Positions 16,963-26,234 of a DNA stretch of 47,005 nt are shown here, piece by piece (the first letter of the stretch is position 1; each line of letters opens with the position of its first letter). This DNA is from an uncultured SAR86 cluster bacterium (GTDB taxonomy: Bacteria; Pseudomonadota; Gammaproteobacteria; Magnimaribacterales; AG-339-G14), in assembly GCA_902589965.1 (NCBI GenBank), contig CACIUX010000008.1:1-47005 (forward strand). The letters run 5' to 3'. The position numbers were made by a program, and so were the translations under genes. The notes beneath the pieces are model-generated. The model was not told where the DNA came from. It saw nothing but the letters and a program-made list of their open reading frames with translations, and searched no databases.

Positions 16963-17546
16963 TTCCTGGCCTTAACTCTGTAAAGAGCAATTTCGGTTAA
17001 GAGGTTAGGAGCAACTTTCATAAACGATTGTTCTTCTCCATCAAAACTTAAAAGTTGTCTATCAAGAATGTCCGCGCCGTGATCAACGCATAACTTTTCA
17101 AAATCCTTTAAAGAGCATAGGTGTATGTTTGGAGTTGAATACCAATCGTGCGGAAGTGCAGAAGATACCGGCATAGTGCCGCCAAAAATAAGCTGTAAGC
17201 GACATCGCCAATTTGCAAAGTTGGGAATACTGATTATTGCCTCTTTACCTATTCTGATAATTTCTTCTAGAGCAACTTCGGGCTTTCTTAATGCTTGAAT
17301 TGATTGACTCATAATAACTGCATCAAAACTTTGGTCTTGAAAGTTACTTAATCCGGAGTCAATATCTTGATCGATAACACTGACGTCCTTCTGTAAACAC
17401 TTTTGAATTTTTTGGTGATCGATTTCTAGGCCTAATCCTTTTACTTGATTATTTTTTTTTAGAAATGCTAAGAGTGAGCCGTCACCGCATCCCAGATCCA
17501 GGACTCTGTCATTAGTATTTATAAACTTACCTATTAACTTATTCAT
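16959..17546 (-). CDS. metW: Methionine biosynthesis protein MetW
   Basis: A 195-residue methyltransferase-fold protein with the SAM motif [12 protein letters not shown] (14-25). The MetW signatures [35 protein letters not shown] and [12 protein letters not shown] are present. MetW works with MetX; in several proteobacteria it is needed for homoserine acylation activity in methionine synthesis, apparently as a partner protein. The gene overlaps metX by 8 bases and rdgB by 4, so the pair is translated together. No frameshift or missing motif is seen. Confidence 0.95.
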   Translation of the reverse strand: MNKLIGKFINTNDRVLDLGCGDGSLLAFLKKNNQVKGLGLEIDHQKIQKCLQKDVSVIDQDIDSGLSNFQDQSFDAVIMSQSIQALRKPEVALEEIIRIGKEAIISIPNFANWRCRLQLIFGGTMPVSSALPHDWYSTPNIHLCSLKDFEKLCVDHGADILDRQLLSFDGEEQSFMKVAPNLLTEIALYRVKARN

Positions 17547-18639
17547 TTTTCTCTAAGAATGTTTCTATCGCGCTATCGTAAGTTTCGCTTGGCATTAGAA
17601 AAGCATCGTGACCATGCGGTGAATCTATTTCTAAAAAGGAGACGTCCTTTTCAGCTTCAATAAAAGCATTGGCCAACTCTCTTGATCTTTCTGGTGAAAA
17701 TCGCCAGTCGGATGAAAATGCGATAAGAAGAGTTTTCGCAGTAACTGATTTAAGAGTTTTGGCCAAATCACCTTTATGAGACTCAGCAGGATCAAAATAG
17801 TCTAAAACTTTAGTCATAAGCAGGTAAGTGTGAGCATCAAATCTATTAGAAAAACTCTCGCCTTGATACCTTAAATAGCTTTCTACTTCGAACTCGACAT
17901 CGTAGGAGAAATTCACTTCACCTTTTTTCATATCTCGCCCAAATTTCTCTCGCATTGCATCATCTGATAGGTAAGTAATGTGACCAAGCATTCTCGCAAG
18001 CCCTAAACCTGTCTTCGGAAGCTTATCCTCAGAGTTATAGTTAGGATCAGCCAAGATGGCTTGCCTAGCTATTTCATTAAAAGCAATGTTCTGAGCGCTC
18101 AACTTAGCCGCTGCTGCTATTACAACAATTTTTTTAACAAGGTCTGGGTAATCTATGGACCATTGTAAAGCTTGCATACCGCCTAGGCTGCCGCCAACAA
18201 CAGCATACCAATAGGGCAGGCCAAGATGAGTACGTAATAAGTCTTGGCTTTTGACCCAGTCCCCAATTGTGACCATCGGGAAGGAGGAGCCGTATGCTAG
18301 ATTGTTTTCTGGATTAATGGAATTTGGACCTGTGCTACCGTGGCAGCCGCCTAAATTATTGCAACCTACAATAAAATATTTGTTCGTATCAAAGGCTTTG
18401 TTTGGACCAACCATATCGTCCCACCAGCCTTTTTTATCGTCTTCACTCAACCCTGCAACGTGATGATTACCGCTGAGGGCATGACATATAAGAATAGCGT
18501 TATCTTTAGCTTCATTTAATTCTCCGTAAGTTTGATAAACCATTTCAAATCCTTGAAGGGTTTTGCCTGATTTTAAAGAAAAAGAATCTCTATGAATGAA
18601 ACTCTTTGTTTCTACTCGACCTAGTGAATCGATTGACAT
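17539..18639 (-). CDS. metX: Homoserine O-acyltransferase MetX
   Basis: An alpha/beta-hydrolase-fold enzyme of 366 residues that acylates L-homoserine in the first committed step of methionine synthesis. The nucleophile Ser151 lies in [14 protein letters not shown]. The catalytic Asp is in [11 protein letters not shown] (about 310) and the His in [10 protein letters not shown] (about 344). Other markers are [17 protein letters not shown] and [11 protein letters not shown]. Whether acetyl-CoA or succinyl-CoA is used cannot be decided by eye; MetX partnered by MetW is often a succinyltransferase in gammaproteobacteria. Its ATG overlaps the yggT stop by one base. Confidence 0.95.
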   Translation of the reverse strand: MSIDSLGRVETKSFIHRDSFSLKSGKTLQGFEMVYQTYGELNEAKDNAILICHALSGNHHVAGLSEDDKKGWWDDMVGPNKAFDTNKYFIVGCNNLGGCHGSTGPNSINPENNLAYGSSFPMVTIGDWVKSQDLLRTHLGLPYWYAVVGGSLGGMQALQWSIDYPDLVKKIVVIAAAAKLSAQNIAFNEIARQAILADPNYNSEDKLPKTGLGLARMLGHITYLSDDAMREKFGRDMKKGEVNFSYDVEFEVESYLRYQGESFSNRFDAHTYLLMTKVLDYFDPAESHKGDLAKTLKSVTAKTLLIAFSSDWRFSPERSRELANAFIEAEKDVSFLEIDSPHGHDAFLMPSETYDSAIETFLEKNE

Positions 18640-19190
18640 TATATGAACCGAGGTAATTCTAAGTTTGCGCCGAGAGTTAGAAGAATTCTATCGATCTGTA
18701 TTAAGAGAAAAAATACAATGATCGGTGAAAAATCTATTCCCGAGAATGAAGTAAACCTTTGAAATGGCAACAGTAAAGGTTGCGTAAGACCATGACATAT
18801 ATTCAGAAAGGAATTATTTGACATGGGCGCTAACCAACTGGCAAATATTGAGATAAACAAACTATATCTAATTATTTGCGAGGCCATGTATAAAGAGCCA
18901 ATAGCTGCCCAAGATAAAGCATCTACTGTATCGAAGATCTGGTCGGCACTAAAAATCAAATTAAACAGACCGAACTTTGCCACAATCACCAAAGCCAATG
19001 CAGACAAATCTATTCCAAACAAAATAGGTAAAACAAATCTAAATGGTTTAAGGAAGGGTTCTAAATACTTAAAGGAATTCGAAACGATCGGATTATTAAA
19101 ACTTAATTGAAACAATCTAAAAAGTAGATAAAGCAAAAAAATAGCCGAAAAGAAATTTACCAATGCTATGAGAAAAAAGTTATTCGCCAT
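18639..19190 (-). CDS. yggT: YggT family integral membrane protein
   Basis: The protein has 183 residues with two copies of the YggT unit, each a pair of membrane helices joined by the conserved pattern [15 protein letters not shown] (first copy) and [13 protein letters not shown] (second copy). The second copy is followed by [15 protein letters not shown]. The family is widespread next to proC and yggS and has been linked to osmotic or ion homeostasis, but its molecular role is not settled. It lies 1 base after proC and overlaps metX by one base. It is located in the inner membrane. Confidence 0.93.
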   Translation of the reverse strand: MANNFFLIALVNFFSAIFLLYLLFRLFQLSFNNPIVSNSFKYLEPFLKPFRFVLPILFGIDLSALALVIVAKFGLFNLIFSADQIFDTVDALSWAAIGSLYMASQIIRYSLFISIFASWLAPMSNNSFLNICHGLTQPLLLPFQRFTSFSGIDFSPIIVFFLLIQIDRILLTLGANLELPRFI

Positions 19191-19191
19191 T

Positions 19192-19962
19192 TTAATCGTT
19201 TAGTTTTTTTGATCTTTCAATTGCGTTATTGATTGCTTGTGAAATGATCTCATTAAATCCAGAAGACTTCATTGTATTTAAAGCTTCTTCTGTGACTCCT
19301 TTTTTTGAAGCAACTTTATTTTGAACTTCAGCAAATCCAGCTGATTCATTTTCCTGAAGCAATTCCCCGGCAGTGAACATAACTGATGCTAAGTCTTTAT
19401 CGGACATTGATAAACCGCTATCCGCAGCAATCTTACTCATTGTTTCTGCTACAAGAGCAAAATAAGCTGGCCCAGCACCGTAAATAGCTGTGAATGCATC
19501 AATGTCTTTCTCTTCCAATACATAAGTGCTACCTAACTCAGAAATAATCACTTCGGTTTGATCAACTAATGCCTTATCTCCCATTTCCGCTATAGCGATG
19601 GGTCCGTTTTTAAAACCAATTCCAAGTGATGGCATGGTTCTCACGATATTTTTATAACCACCTGCCAAATCGATGAGCTTACTTCTTGAGATGCCAGCAA
19701 CAAAAGAAATTACGAGTTGATTCTCTAATTGTGAGGCAATGCTAGAAAGAACCTCTGCTGTTACATTTGGCTTTACAGTTATAAAAATAACATCACATTT
19801 TTTGGCTAATTCTATAGTTTCTAACCTTTCTGCTGCTAGGTTTTCAGCGGCTTGATTAATAGAAAGGTTTGAATAAAAAATATCATAAGAGCCAGACAAA
19901 GTTTTAATTGCCTGTAATGCTAGGTTTCCGCATCCTATAAACCCTATGTTTTGTTTATTCAT
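19192..19962 (-). CDS. proC: Pyrroline-5-carboxylate reductase ProC
   Basis: The last enzyme of proline synthesis, reducing 1-pyrroline-5-carboxylate with NAD(P)H; 256 residues, slightly short for the family. The Rossmann motif GFIGCGNLALQAI (6-18) starts the protein. SFVAGISRSKL, VRTMPSLG and the C-terminal dimerisation block with TAIYGAGPAYFALV and KKGVTEEALNTM follow. It overlaps yggS by 4 bases and is followed after 1 base by yggT, the conserved yggS-proC-yggT arrangement. Confidence 0.95.
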   Translation of the reverse strand: MNKQNIGFIGCGNLALQAIKTLSGSYDIFYSNLSINQAAENLAAERLETIELAKKCDVIFITVKPNVTAEVLSSIASQLENQLVISFVAGISRSKLIDLAGGYKNIVRTMPSLGIGFKNGPIAIAEMGDKALVDQTEVIISELGSTYVLEEKDIDAFTAIYGAGPAYFALVAETMSKIAADSGLSMSDKDLASVMFTAGELLQENESAGFAEVQNKVASKKGVTEEALNTMKSSGFNEIISQAINNAIERSKKLND

Positions 19963-20624
19963 CGTTTACCAAATATTGATTCTCCAACTCTAACCATGGT
20001 TGATCCGTGCTTAATACCCAACTCAAAATCTTGTGAGGTTCCCAATGAAAGTTCATTAGCAGGGGAATAATAATTTTTGAGTTGATCGCTAAGCATATTC
20101 ATTTTCTCATATTCTTTTTCATTAATCTTTCCATCTATTGGAGGTGAAGGAAGCGCCATCAAACCTTTAAGTTCTAAGCATTTCGATTCAATAACAATCT
20201 CTGCCAGAGGCATCAGGTCGCTTTCACTTATGCCCGACTTACTCTTTTCATCACTGACATTAACCTGGATTAAAACTTTTAGATTTTGACCAGCAGCATC
20301 CAGTGAATTAACTATTTTTACCCTATCAATTGTATGCACCCAAGAAAAATATTGAGCTATTTGCGAACTTTTTTTTGATTGAATGTTGCCAATAAAATGC
20401 CAATCTATTCCATTTAAATTAATGGATGAAATCTTTTCAACCGATTCTTGCAGATAATTTTCTCCAAAGTTAGTCAACCCACAATGATGAGCTGCAGCGA
20501 TTAAATCAGTACTTTTCTTTTTTGAAACCGCAATTAACTTTATCTCTTCTGAAGATCTACCCGATCGAGTTGCAGCAGATTCTATTTTGTCGTTAATTTT
20601 TGCAATATTGTCTGAAATATCCAT
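19959..20624 (-). CDS. yggS: Pyridoxal-phosphate homeostasis protein YggS
   Basis: A 221-residue TIM-barrel PLP-binding protein (PLPBP/PROSC family) without known catalysis, which keeps the PLP pool in balance. The PLP-binding lysine is in LIAVSKKKS (about 35-36). The family blocks FGENYLQE, WHFIGNIQSKK and VLIQVNVSDEKSKSG follow. MALPSPPID, LSLGTSQDFELGIKHGSTMVRVG and SIFGKR close the protein. The ATG overlaps the argS stop by one base. It belongs to the eight-gene run that starts at efp. Confidence 0.95.
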   Translation of the reverse strand: MDISDNIAKINDKIESAATRSGRSSEEIKLIAVSKKKSTDLIAAAHHCGLTNFGENYLQESVEKISSINLNGIDWHFIGNIQSKKSSQIAQYFSWVHTIDRVKIVNSLDAAGQNLKVLIQVNVSDEKSKSGISESDLMPLAEIVIESKCLELKGLMALPSPPIDGKINEKEYEKMNMLSDQLKNYYSPANELSLGTSQDFELGIKHGSTMVRVGESIFGKR

Positions 20625-22336
20625 TACATTTTTTCAGGAGCAACTATCCCTAAAATACCTAATCCATCATTAATCACTGCTTTTGTTGCCAAAGAAACAG
20701 CAATCCTTGCATTTCTTGAATTGCCATCTTTATCCAAGATTGGATGAGAGTTGTAAAACGAATGAAAGATAGCCGCCAAGTCTCTAAGGTAAAAACATAA
20801 AGAATGGATTTCTCTTTTATCAAAACATCGCTCAAGAGTTTGTTGGTAACTGTTAATTTGTGAAACAAGTTCATTCTCTTTATCAGAAGATAAAGATGAT
20901 AGGGCTCTAAAACCTTCTGAATTGGAATAATTAAAACCCCTTTCTGGCAACTCTTTCATCAAGCTGCAGATTCGGGCATGAGCATATTGAATGTAGTAAA
21001 CAGGATTATCTTTATTTTTCTTTTTAGCAAGCTCAATATCAAACTCAAGCGTTTGATCTGATCTTCTTTCTAAAAAGAAATACCTTACAGCATCTACGCC
21101 CACTTCATCTATAAGTTTCTTTAAGGTCACAAACTCACCTGATCTTGTAGACATAGCAACTTTATTTTTTCCTCTTATTAAAGAAACAAATTGTATAAAA
21201 ATTGTTTTGAGTTTCTTGCTGTCGTAGCCGAGACCATTTAATGATGCATTTATTCTGGGTAGATAGCCATGATGGTCTGACCCCCATATATTTATCATTT
21301 CATCAAATTTTCTATCAAATTTATTTTTATGGTAAACCAGATCAGAAGCAAAATAAGTTGGTGCTTCATTCTCTCTAATTAAAACCCTATCTTTTTCATC
21401 GCCAAAATCCGTTGATTTATACCAAATAGCACCGTCTTTATCGTAACTGAGATCTTTTTTACTCAGAAAATTGAGAGTCTTATGAAATTCTGATTTTTTT
21501 GAGTTTTTAAAAAGACTTGATTCAAAAAAGAAATCATCATGGAACGTATTGAATTCTCTTAGGTCTGTCTTGATGCCATCTAAAATATTTGTGAGAGCGA
21601 ATTTTCCTAACTCTTCAAAATCAGATAACTCTTTTTTTGCCAAAATGAGCCAGTCATCAAAATTTGTTGGTAGTTTTTTTGGAAGAGTGAATTCGTATTT
21701 ATTTTTTTTATCTTTTTTCAGATCACTTGCAAGAGTTTTCAAATAGTCCCCTTGATAACATTCTTTAGGTAATTTTATTCTTTCTCCGCCGAGAGATAGA
21801 TAATTAAGCAAAAGACTAAGACCAAGAGTCTCTATCTGCAATCCCTGATCGTTTACGTAATATTCTTGGGTAACTTCACTTCCTGCTTTAGATAAAAGGT
21901 TTGCTAAAGCTGATCCCAATGCAGCTCCTCTTCCATGGCCAATATGAATGGGCCCAGTTGGATTGCTTGAAACATATTCAATTAATATCTTCTGTTTAGT
22001 TTTGCCTTTAATTAAGAAGGGCTTCTCTTGCTCTAAACATTCTTGAATAAAAATGTATTTTTGCTCGGAGGTTAAGTAAAAATTTAAAAAGCCTGCTCCT
22101 GCAATCTCAATTTTGGTTACCCAGTCCTTTTTTGCGAGATTCTGGATTAATTTTTCAGCAATCTGTCGAGGATTATCTTCAGAATTAGCAGCAAGTTTCA
22201 TGCAAATATTAGAAGTCCAATCTCCAAACTCCAGATTTTTGGGTTCAAAAACCTCAATTTGGGATGCCTTTGTGACTCCTTTAAGATTTGATGACTTTAT
22301 TTCTTCATAAAGAAGGTTTTGAATATCTTCTTTCAA
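20624..22336 (-). CDS. argS: Arginyl-tRNA synthetase
   Basis: A class Ia aminoacyl-tRNA synthetase of 570 residues charging tRNA-Arg. The HIGH motif is PIHIGHGRG within SSNPTGPIHIGHGRGAALG (about 125-142). The KMSKS counterpart is degenerate (GKNKVAMSTRSGEFVTL), as is normal for ArgS. The N-terminal add-1 domain (LEFGDWTSNICMKLA) and the anticodon-binding DALR domain with YIQYAHARICSL are present. The gene overlaps efp by 4 bases and yggS by 1. Its codons are much more A+T-rich than those of uvrD at the other end of the window. Confidence 0.97.
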   Translation of the reverse strand: MKEDIQNLLYEEIKSSNLKGVTKASQIEVFEPKNLEFGDWTSNICMKLAANSEDNPRQIAEKLIQNLAKKDWVTKIEIAGAGFLNFYLTSEQKYIFIQECLEQEKPFLIKGKTKQKILIEYVSSNPTGPIHIGHGRGAALGSALANLLSKAGSEVTQEYYVNDQGLQIETLGLSLLLNYLSLGGERIKLPKECYQGDYLKTLASDLKKDKKNKYEFTLPKKLPTNFDDWLILAKKELSDFEELGKFALTNILDGIKTDLREFNTFHDDFFFESSLFKNSKKSEFHKTLNFLSKKDLSYDKDGAIWYKSTDFGDEKDRVLIRENEAPTYFASDLVYHKNKFDRKFDEMINIWGSDHHGYLPRINASLNGLGYDSKKLKTIFIQFVSLIRGKNKVAMSTRSGEFVTLKKLIDEVGVDAVRYFFLERRSDQTLEFDIELAKKKNKDNPVYYIQYAHARICSLMKELPERGFNYSNSEGFRALSSLSSDKENELVSQINSYQQTLERCFDKREIHSLCFYLRDLAAIFHSFYNSHPILDKDGNSRNARIAVSLATKAVINDGLGILGIVAPEKM

Positions 22337-22902
22337 TCTTTCGCTCTGCTTTGATATTCGCTGGTTCTGGTATCAATTTTAAGGATATCTCCAATCTCAA
22401 TAAATAATGGGACTTTTACTTCAACACCATTTTTAAGGATGGCTGGTTTCGTTGCTCCTGTAGCAGTATCTCCTTTAAATCCAGGCTCAGTTTCAGTTAC
22501 TTCCATTTCAACAAACGTATCGAGCTCAACAGATAAAGGCGAACCTTCAAATAATAAGACTTCATAAGACTCACCTTCTTCCATCCATTGAATTGAGTCG
22601 CCAAGATCACTTTTAGAGAAAGTTTCCTGATCGAAACTATTGTTATTCATCATTACAATTTCCTCGCCGCTTTCGTACAAAAATTGCATGAGTATATTCT
22701 CAAGATCAGCCTTTTCAAGCGACTCCCCGGTTTTGTATGTTTTTTCCCATACTCTATTGGATTTTAAATTTTTGAATTTCACACGCATTACTGCTTGCCC
22801 TTTACCGGGTTTATGGAATTCATGTTCAAGAATCTCGCAAGGATCTCCTTCAACAATAAGTTTTAATCCATTTTTGAACTCATTCGTACTGATCGAAGCC
22901 AT
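22333..22902 (-). CDS. efp: Translation elongation factor P
   Basis: EF-P relieves ribosome stalling at consecutive prolines; 189 residues. The modified lysine is present at Lys34 in EFHKPGKGQA, so the EpmA-type lysylation route is expected, although epmA/epmB are not in this window. KN-VEVKVPLFIEIGD-LKIDTRT near the end is the OB-domain signature. It heads the eight-gene minus-strand run and diverges from the TonB operon. No Shine-Dalgarno motif is visible; a TAAAAT lies 5 bases before the ATG (22913-22908), so a leaderless transcript is possible but unproven. Confidence 0.97.
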   Translation of the reverse strand: MASISTNEFKNGLKLIVEGDPCEILEHEFHKPGKGQAVMRVKFKNLKSNRVWEKTYKTGESLEKADLENILMQFLYESGEEIVMMNNNSFDQETFSKSDLGDSIQWMEEGESYEVLLFEGSPLSVELDTFVEMEVTETEPGFKGDTATGATKPAILKNGVEVKVPLFIEIGDILKIDTRTSEYQSRAKD

Positions 22903-22991
22903 AGTGAATTTTACATTAGAGTGACAAATAATTTCATAGATAGATGTTGATTTTTTAATTGAATTCCAATAAAGAAAAACTAATAAGTTTG

Positions 22992-23020
22992 TTGCTTTGA
23001 TAAGTTATTCTTACTAAAGT
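22992..23020 (+). promoter_or_regulatory. Putative sigma70 promoter of the TonB operon
   Basis: TTGCTT (22992-22997) is separated by 17 bases from TAAAGT (23015-23020). Both elements are imperfect but the spacing is optimal. I see no convincing Fur box around it. This is the only clear candidate between efp and the DUF3450 gene. Confidence 0.35.
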
Positions 23021-23040
23021 AGATAAAGAAAAAAATCCGC

Positions 23041-23079
23041 CCAGCAAAAATTTAACTATTAATTTTTGTTGGCTTTTTT
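23041..23079 (+). terminator. Terminator-like hairpin in the TonB operon leader
   Basis: CCAGCAAAAATT (23041-23052) pairs with AATTTTTGTTGG (23061-23072) with one G-U pair and an 8-base loop. C and a run of six T follow (23073-23079). It ends just before the ribosome-binding AGGGAG (23082-23087) of the first gene. It lies downstream of the candidate promoter, so it could act as an attenuator. A mirrored T run also exists for the other strand, so it could stop antisense transcripts instead. Confidence 0.5.
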
Positions 23080-23092
23080 ATAGGGAGATGAA

Positions 23093-23866
23093 ATGTTTAG
23101 TAAAACAGTTAAAAAGTTAAAAGTTACTGTCTTTATTATTGCCTTTTCTTTTTCAGGAGCACTTTTTGCGCAGCTTCAACCGGTTCTGCAAGTTAATGAT
23201 GAAAGAACGGAAAGAGCTGCAACTTCTCAAACCACTATCGATGGTTTTCAAGATAAAACCGATAAATTATCTGCTGAATACAAAATAGTCAGTAAGCAAA
23301 TTGAGGGTTTAAAGGTTTACAACGCACAAAAAAGAAAACAAATAAAAAGACAAGTTGAAAGAATGGAAGAAATAGAAACAACCATGAAAGATGCATCGGT
23401 TCTTCAGAGACAAATTCCACCCTTATCAAGAAGAATGTATGAGGGGCTAAAAAGTTTCATTTCATTAGACTTGCCTTTCAGGCTTGGTGAAAGAGAAGAA
23501 AGATTATCATTTATTCAGAAAGCTTTAGATAACCCAACCGTTTCTCCCGCGGAGCAATTAAGACAGGTTCTTGAAGGTTACACAGTTGAATCTGAGTATG
23601 GAATGAAAATGGATACTTACAAAGATACAATTTCCATTGATGGCCAAGATCGAGAAGTTAATATTCTTAGAGTTGGCAGATTAGTTTTAGCCTATCAAAC
23701 ATCTGATCTTGATCAAACTGGGGTATGGAATAAAGAAACTAGTACTTGGGAAGAATTACCGTCTAGATACAGAAATCCTGTAAAAAATGGTATTCGCATA
23801 GCTCAAAAACTTCAAACCGTTAACATCCTAGAGATGCCAATACCAGCTGCTGAGGTGGTCCAATGA
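23093..23866 (+). CDS. DUF3450 periplasmic protein of TonB system
   Basis: The protein has 257 residues. An N-terminal signal peptide (basic start, hydrophobic VTVFIIAFSFSGAL, cleavage likely after LFA) leads into a long coiled coil of about residues 50-105 (KLSAEYKIVSKQIEGLK onward). The conserved DUF3450 block follows (LPFRLGEREERLSFIQKALDN). This family is found next to TtpC-type TonB systems and is exported, but its role in the complex is not established. The start has a good ribosome-binding motif, AGGGAG. It overlaps the next gene by 4 bases (ATGA). It is first in a six-gene operon that energises TonB-dependent outer-membrane uptake. Confidence 0.9.
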   Translation: MFSKTVKKLKVTVFIIAFSFSGALFAQLQPVLQVNDERTERAATSQTTIDGFQDKTDKLSAEYKIVSKQIEGLKVYNAQKRKQIKRQVERMEEIETTMKDASVLQRQIPPLSRRMYEGLKSFISLDLPFRLGEREERLSFIQKALDNPTVSPAEQLRQVLEGYTVESEYGMKMDTYKDTISIDGQDREVNILRVGRLVLAYQTSDLDQTGVWNKETSTWEELPSRYRNPVKNGIRIAQKLQTVNILEMPIPAAEVVQ

Positions 23867-25239
23867 AAAAACTAATATTGATATTTATCATTGGGTTATT
23901 CTTAAACCCACTTTTTTCTCAAGAAGAGGAGAAACCAGAATCCGCAGCGGCTACTCTTGATGAGTTATTGGAACTAGTAAAACAAGGTAGGTTTGCTGAA
24001 TCAGAAGAAGCATCAGAAAGAGAAGATAGATTCAGAACTGAAAGAAATAGACAGCAAAAACTTTTGTCGGATGCTAAAGCTGAAAGGGCGCGTTTAGAGA
24101 GAATCGCTGAAGAGTTAGAAGCTCAGTTTGAAGCCAATGATGCAAAGCTTGTGGTGCTTGAAGAACAACTTAAAGAAAGACTTGGTTCCCTGTATGAAAT
24201 GTTTGGACATTTGCAAAGTACTGCAAGTGACTCTTTAGCAAGGTTCGAAGAATCAATTACGGCTGCTCAATTTGGTAAAGACAGAGAAGTATTCCTCTCT
24301 GATCTAGCTAAAAAAATGAGCGAAGGTGTTTCTTTAGCATCAATTCCAGAATTAGAAAGACTTTGGTTTGAGTTACTAAGAGAGCTAGAAGCTTCTGGAT
24401 CGGTCGAAAAATTCAACGCAACAGTTGTCGATAATAACGGTAATGCAACTGAAGAGGATGTTGTTAGGGTTGGAACCTTTAATGCCGTTGCTGAAGGAAG
24501 TTACTTAAGTTACTTAAAAACAAGAGGAGCTTATGAGGTTCTTCCAAGACAACCAGCAAGATACACCGGTGGAACATATGACCTATTCGATGAGAGTTCT
24601 GGATTTGTGCAATTTGGTGTTGATCCGACGGGACCACAAGGTGGTACCTTGCTTTCTAATTTAATAACACTTCCAACTTTTAGCGAAAAAATTGCTCAAG
24701 GAAGATTTGTTGGTTACTTGATTCTTGTGTTGTTAGCTATATCAGCGGCAGTATTCATATGGCGTTTTTATATTTTATATGGAGTAAGAAGAGGAGTTAA
24801 CGCCGAGGCTGCAGGAAAAGGTTCTGGAAATAATGCGCTTTCAAGAGTTATGAAAGTAGCTGAAGAGGCAAAAGATGCCGATACGGAAACTTTGGAACTT
24901 AAAATGGCTGAACAAATTCTTGCAGAAAGGCCGGCTATAGAAGCTTACATTTGGGTCGTTAAATTAATCGCTGCAGTTGCTCCGCTTCTAGGATTATTTG
25001 GAACTATCATCGGTATGATAAATACTTTCCAAGCAATTACCTTGTTTGGAACAGGTGATCCAAAAACTATGGCCAGTGGTATTTCAGAAGCGCTTGTTAC
25101 AACCTGGTTAGGATTGATGTGTGCTATACCATCAGTCTTCATGGCAGCTATCCTTGCTAATTATTCAAAAGGTATTTTGTCTATTATCGAAGAACAAAGT
25201 ACTGGAATGGTGGCTGCAAGATCTGAAGGAAAAGCCTAG
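23863..25239 (+). CDS. ttpC: TtpC-like large MotA/TolQ/ExbB proton channel protein
   Basis: The protein has 458 residues, over twice the size of ExbB. A signal-like N-terminus (ILIFIIGLFLNPLFSQ) is followed by a periplasmic coiled-coil region, rich in Glu and Arg, over about residues 45-130. A first inner-membrane helix is near 285-305 (GYLILVLLAISAAVFIWRF). The conserved MotA/ExbB domain follows (AAVAPLLGLFGTIIGMINTF, then GDPKTMASGISEALVTTW and LMCAIPSVFMAAI). TtpC proteins are required with ExbB2-ExbD2-TonB2 in Vibrio. It overlaps the DUF3450 gene and precedes exbB by 9 bases. Confidence 0.92.
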   Translation: MKKLILIFIIGLFLNPLFSQEEEKPESAAATLDELLELVKQGRFAESEEASEREDRFRTERNRQQKLLSDAKAERARLERIAEELEAQFEANDAKLVVLEEQLKERLGSLYEMFGHLQSTASDSLARFEESITAAQFGKDREVFLSDLAKKMSEGVSLASIPELERLWFELLRELEASGSVEKFNATVVDNNGNATEEDVVRVGTFNAVAEGSYLSYLKTRGAYEVLPRQPARYTGGTYDLFDESSGFVQFGVDPTGPQGGTLLSNLITLPTFSEKIAQGRFVGYLILVLLAISAAVFIWRFYILYGVRRGVNAEAAGKGSGNNALSRVMKVAEEAKDADTETLELKMAEQILAERPAIEAYIWVVKLIAAVAPLLGLFGTIIGMINTFQAITLFGTGDPKTMASGISEALVTTWLGLMCAIPSVFMAAILANYSKGILSIIEEQSTGMVAARSEGKA

Positions 25240-25248
25240 CATCTAGAT

Positions 25249-25809
25249 ATGAGTTGGTTTTACGATCTTCAAGACCTTCTTTTCGAGTTTCTTGAAAAAG
25301 GAGGTCCTGTAGTTCTTCTAATAGGAGTCCTCATTATGGTTATGTGGATTCTCATCTTTGAGAGATTATGGTTTTTCAGATTCTCAAAACCTCAACTTAT
25401 TCAAGATGCTCGAGAACAATGGGATCAGGTAAGATCTGAAAATGGCGGACCTGGAAGAAAATCTTGGGAAGGTCATATGATAAGAAGTATGCTTATTTCT
25501 CAGGCAAGCTCATCAATCAATTCAAATATAGATCTCATAAAAGTATGCACTGCCGTTGCTCCTTTATTTGGATTATTTGGAACAATCACCGGAATGATGG
25601 AAGTTTTCCATATTCTTGCTGTCACGGGTGGTGGTGATGCCAAGGCTATGGCTGGTGGAGTAGCTAGATCTACTATACCTGCAATGGCAGGTTTATTTGC
25701 TTCCATTCCAGCCTTATTAGCTCTGAGATCTATTGACCAAGCAGCTAAAAAGAATATAGAGATTCTTACAGAAAGATTAACTTATGATAAAAAATTTGAT
25801 GTAATTTAA
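25249..25809 (+). CDS. exbB: ExbB-type proton channel subunit
   Basis: The protein has 186 residues, three membrane helices, and the MotA/TolQ/ExbB core. Helix 1 is GGPVVLLIGVLIMVMWILI. The signature helices contain CTAVAPLFGLFGTITGMMEVF and, further on, ARSTIPAMAGLFASIPALLAL. With ExbD it converts proton flow into work on TonB. Together with the larger TtpC-like protein it gives the operon two ExbB-family members, as in the TonB2 systems of Vibrio. Nine bases separate it from ttpC; 12 separate it from exbD, which has its own AGAGGA ribosome-binding motif. Confidence 0.95.
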   Translation: MSWFYDLQDLLFEFLEKGGPVVLLIGVLIMVMWILIFERLWFFRFSKPQLIQDAREQWDQVRSENGGPGRKSWEGHMIRSMLISQASSSINSNIDLIKVCTAVAPLFGLFGTITGMMEVFHILAVTGGGDAKAMAGGVARSTIPAMAGLFASIPALLALRSIDQAAKKNIEILTERLTYDKKFDVI

Positions 25810-25821
25810 AGAGGATAAATA

Positions 25822-26232
25822 ATGAGAAGAGCACCTATCAGCCAAGCGGTTGCAGAAGAAGAAGAAATAAATATTACTCCTATGTTGGATGTAGTATTCA
25901 TCCTGCTAATTTTCTTTATTGTCACAGCAAACTTTATCAAAGAGCCTGGTCTAGAAGTGAACAGACCAGATTCAGAAACTGCAGAGCCTACTGAAAATGC
26001 AGCTATTTTAATCGCTGTAGGTAACGCTGGCGAAATATATATGGATGGAAGGAGAATTGATAAGCGTCAGGTAAAAGCAAATGTCGTGAGATTGCTTGCA
26101 GAAAATCCTCAGGGATCAGTAGTAATCCAAGCTGACGAAAAAGCCACTGCAGATACAATTATGGCTGTAATGGATGGCGCTAGAGAAGCTGGCGTTTACA
26201 ATATCTCTCTAGCATCGGAACCTCAATTTTAA
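25822..26232 (+). CDS. exbD: ExbD-type subunit of TonB energising complex
   Basis: The protein has 136 residues. One membrane helix near the N-terminus carries the essential acidic residue (INITPMLDVVFILLIFFIVT; Asp at about residue 25), followed by the periplasmic ExbD/TolR domain (VVIQADEKATADTIMAVMDG). The pre-helix segment EEEEINITPM is the family signature. It works with ExbB in proton-driven activation of TonB. Two bases separate its stop from tonB. Confidence 0.96.
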   Translation: MRRAPISQAVAEEEEINITPMLDVVFILLIFFIVTANFIKEPGLEVNRPDSETAEPTENAAILIAVGNAGEIYMDGRRIDKRQVKANVVRLLAENPQGSVVIQADEKATADTIMAVMDGAREAGVYNISLASEPQF

Positions 26233-26234
26233 GC

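Noticed and set aside
22903-23092. Search for a Fur box or small RNA before the TonB operon.
   Set aside because: No GATAATGATAATCATTATC-like palindrome or conserved RNA fold could be seen; only the hairpin and a promoter candidate are reported.
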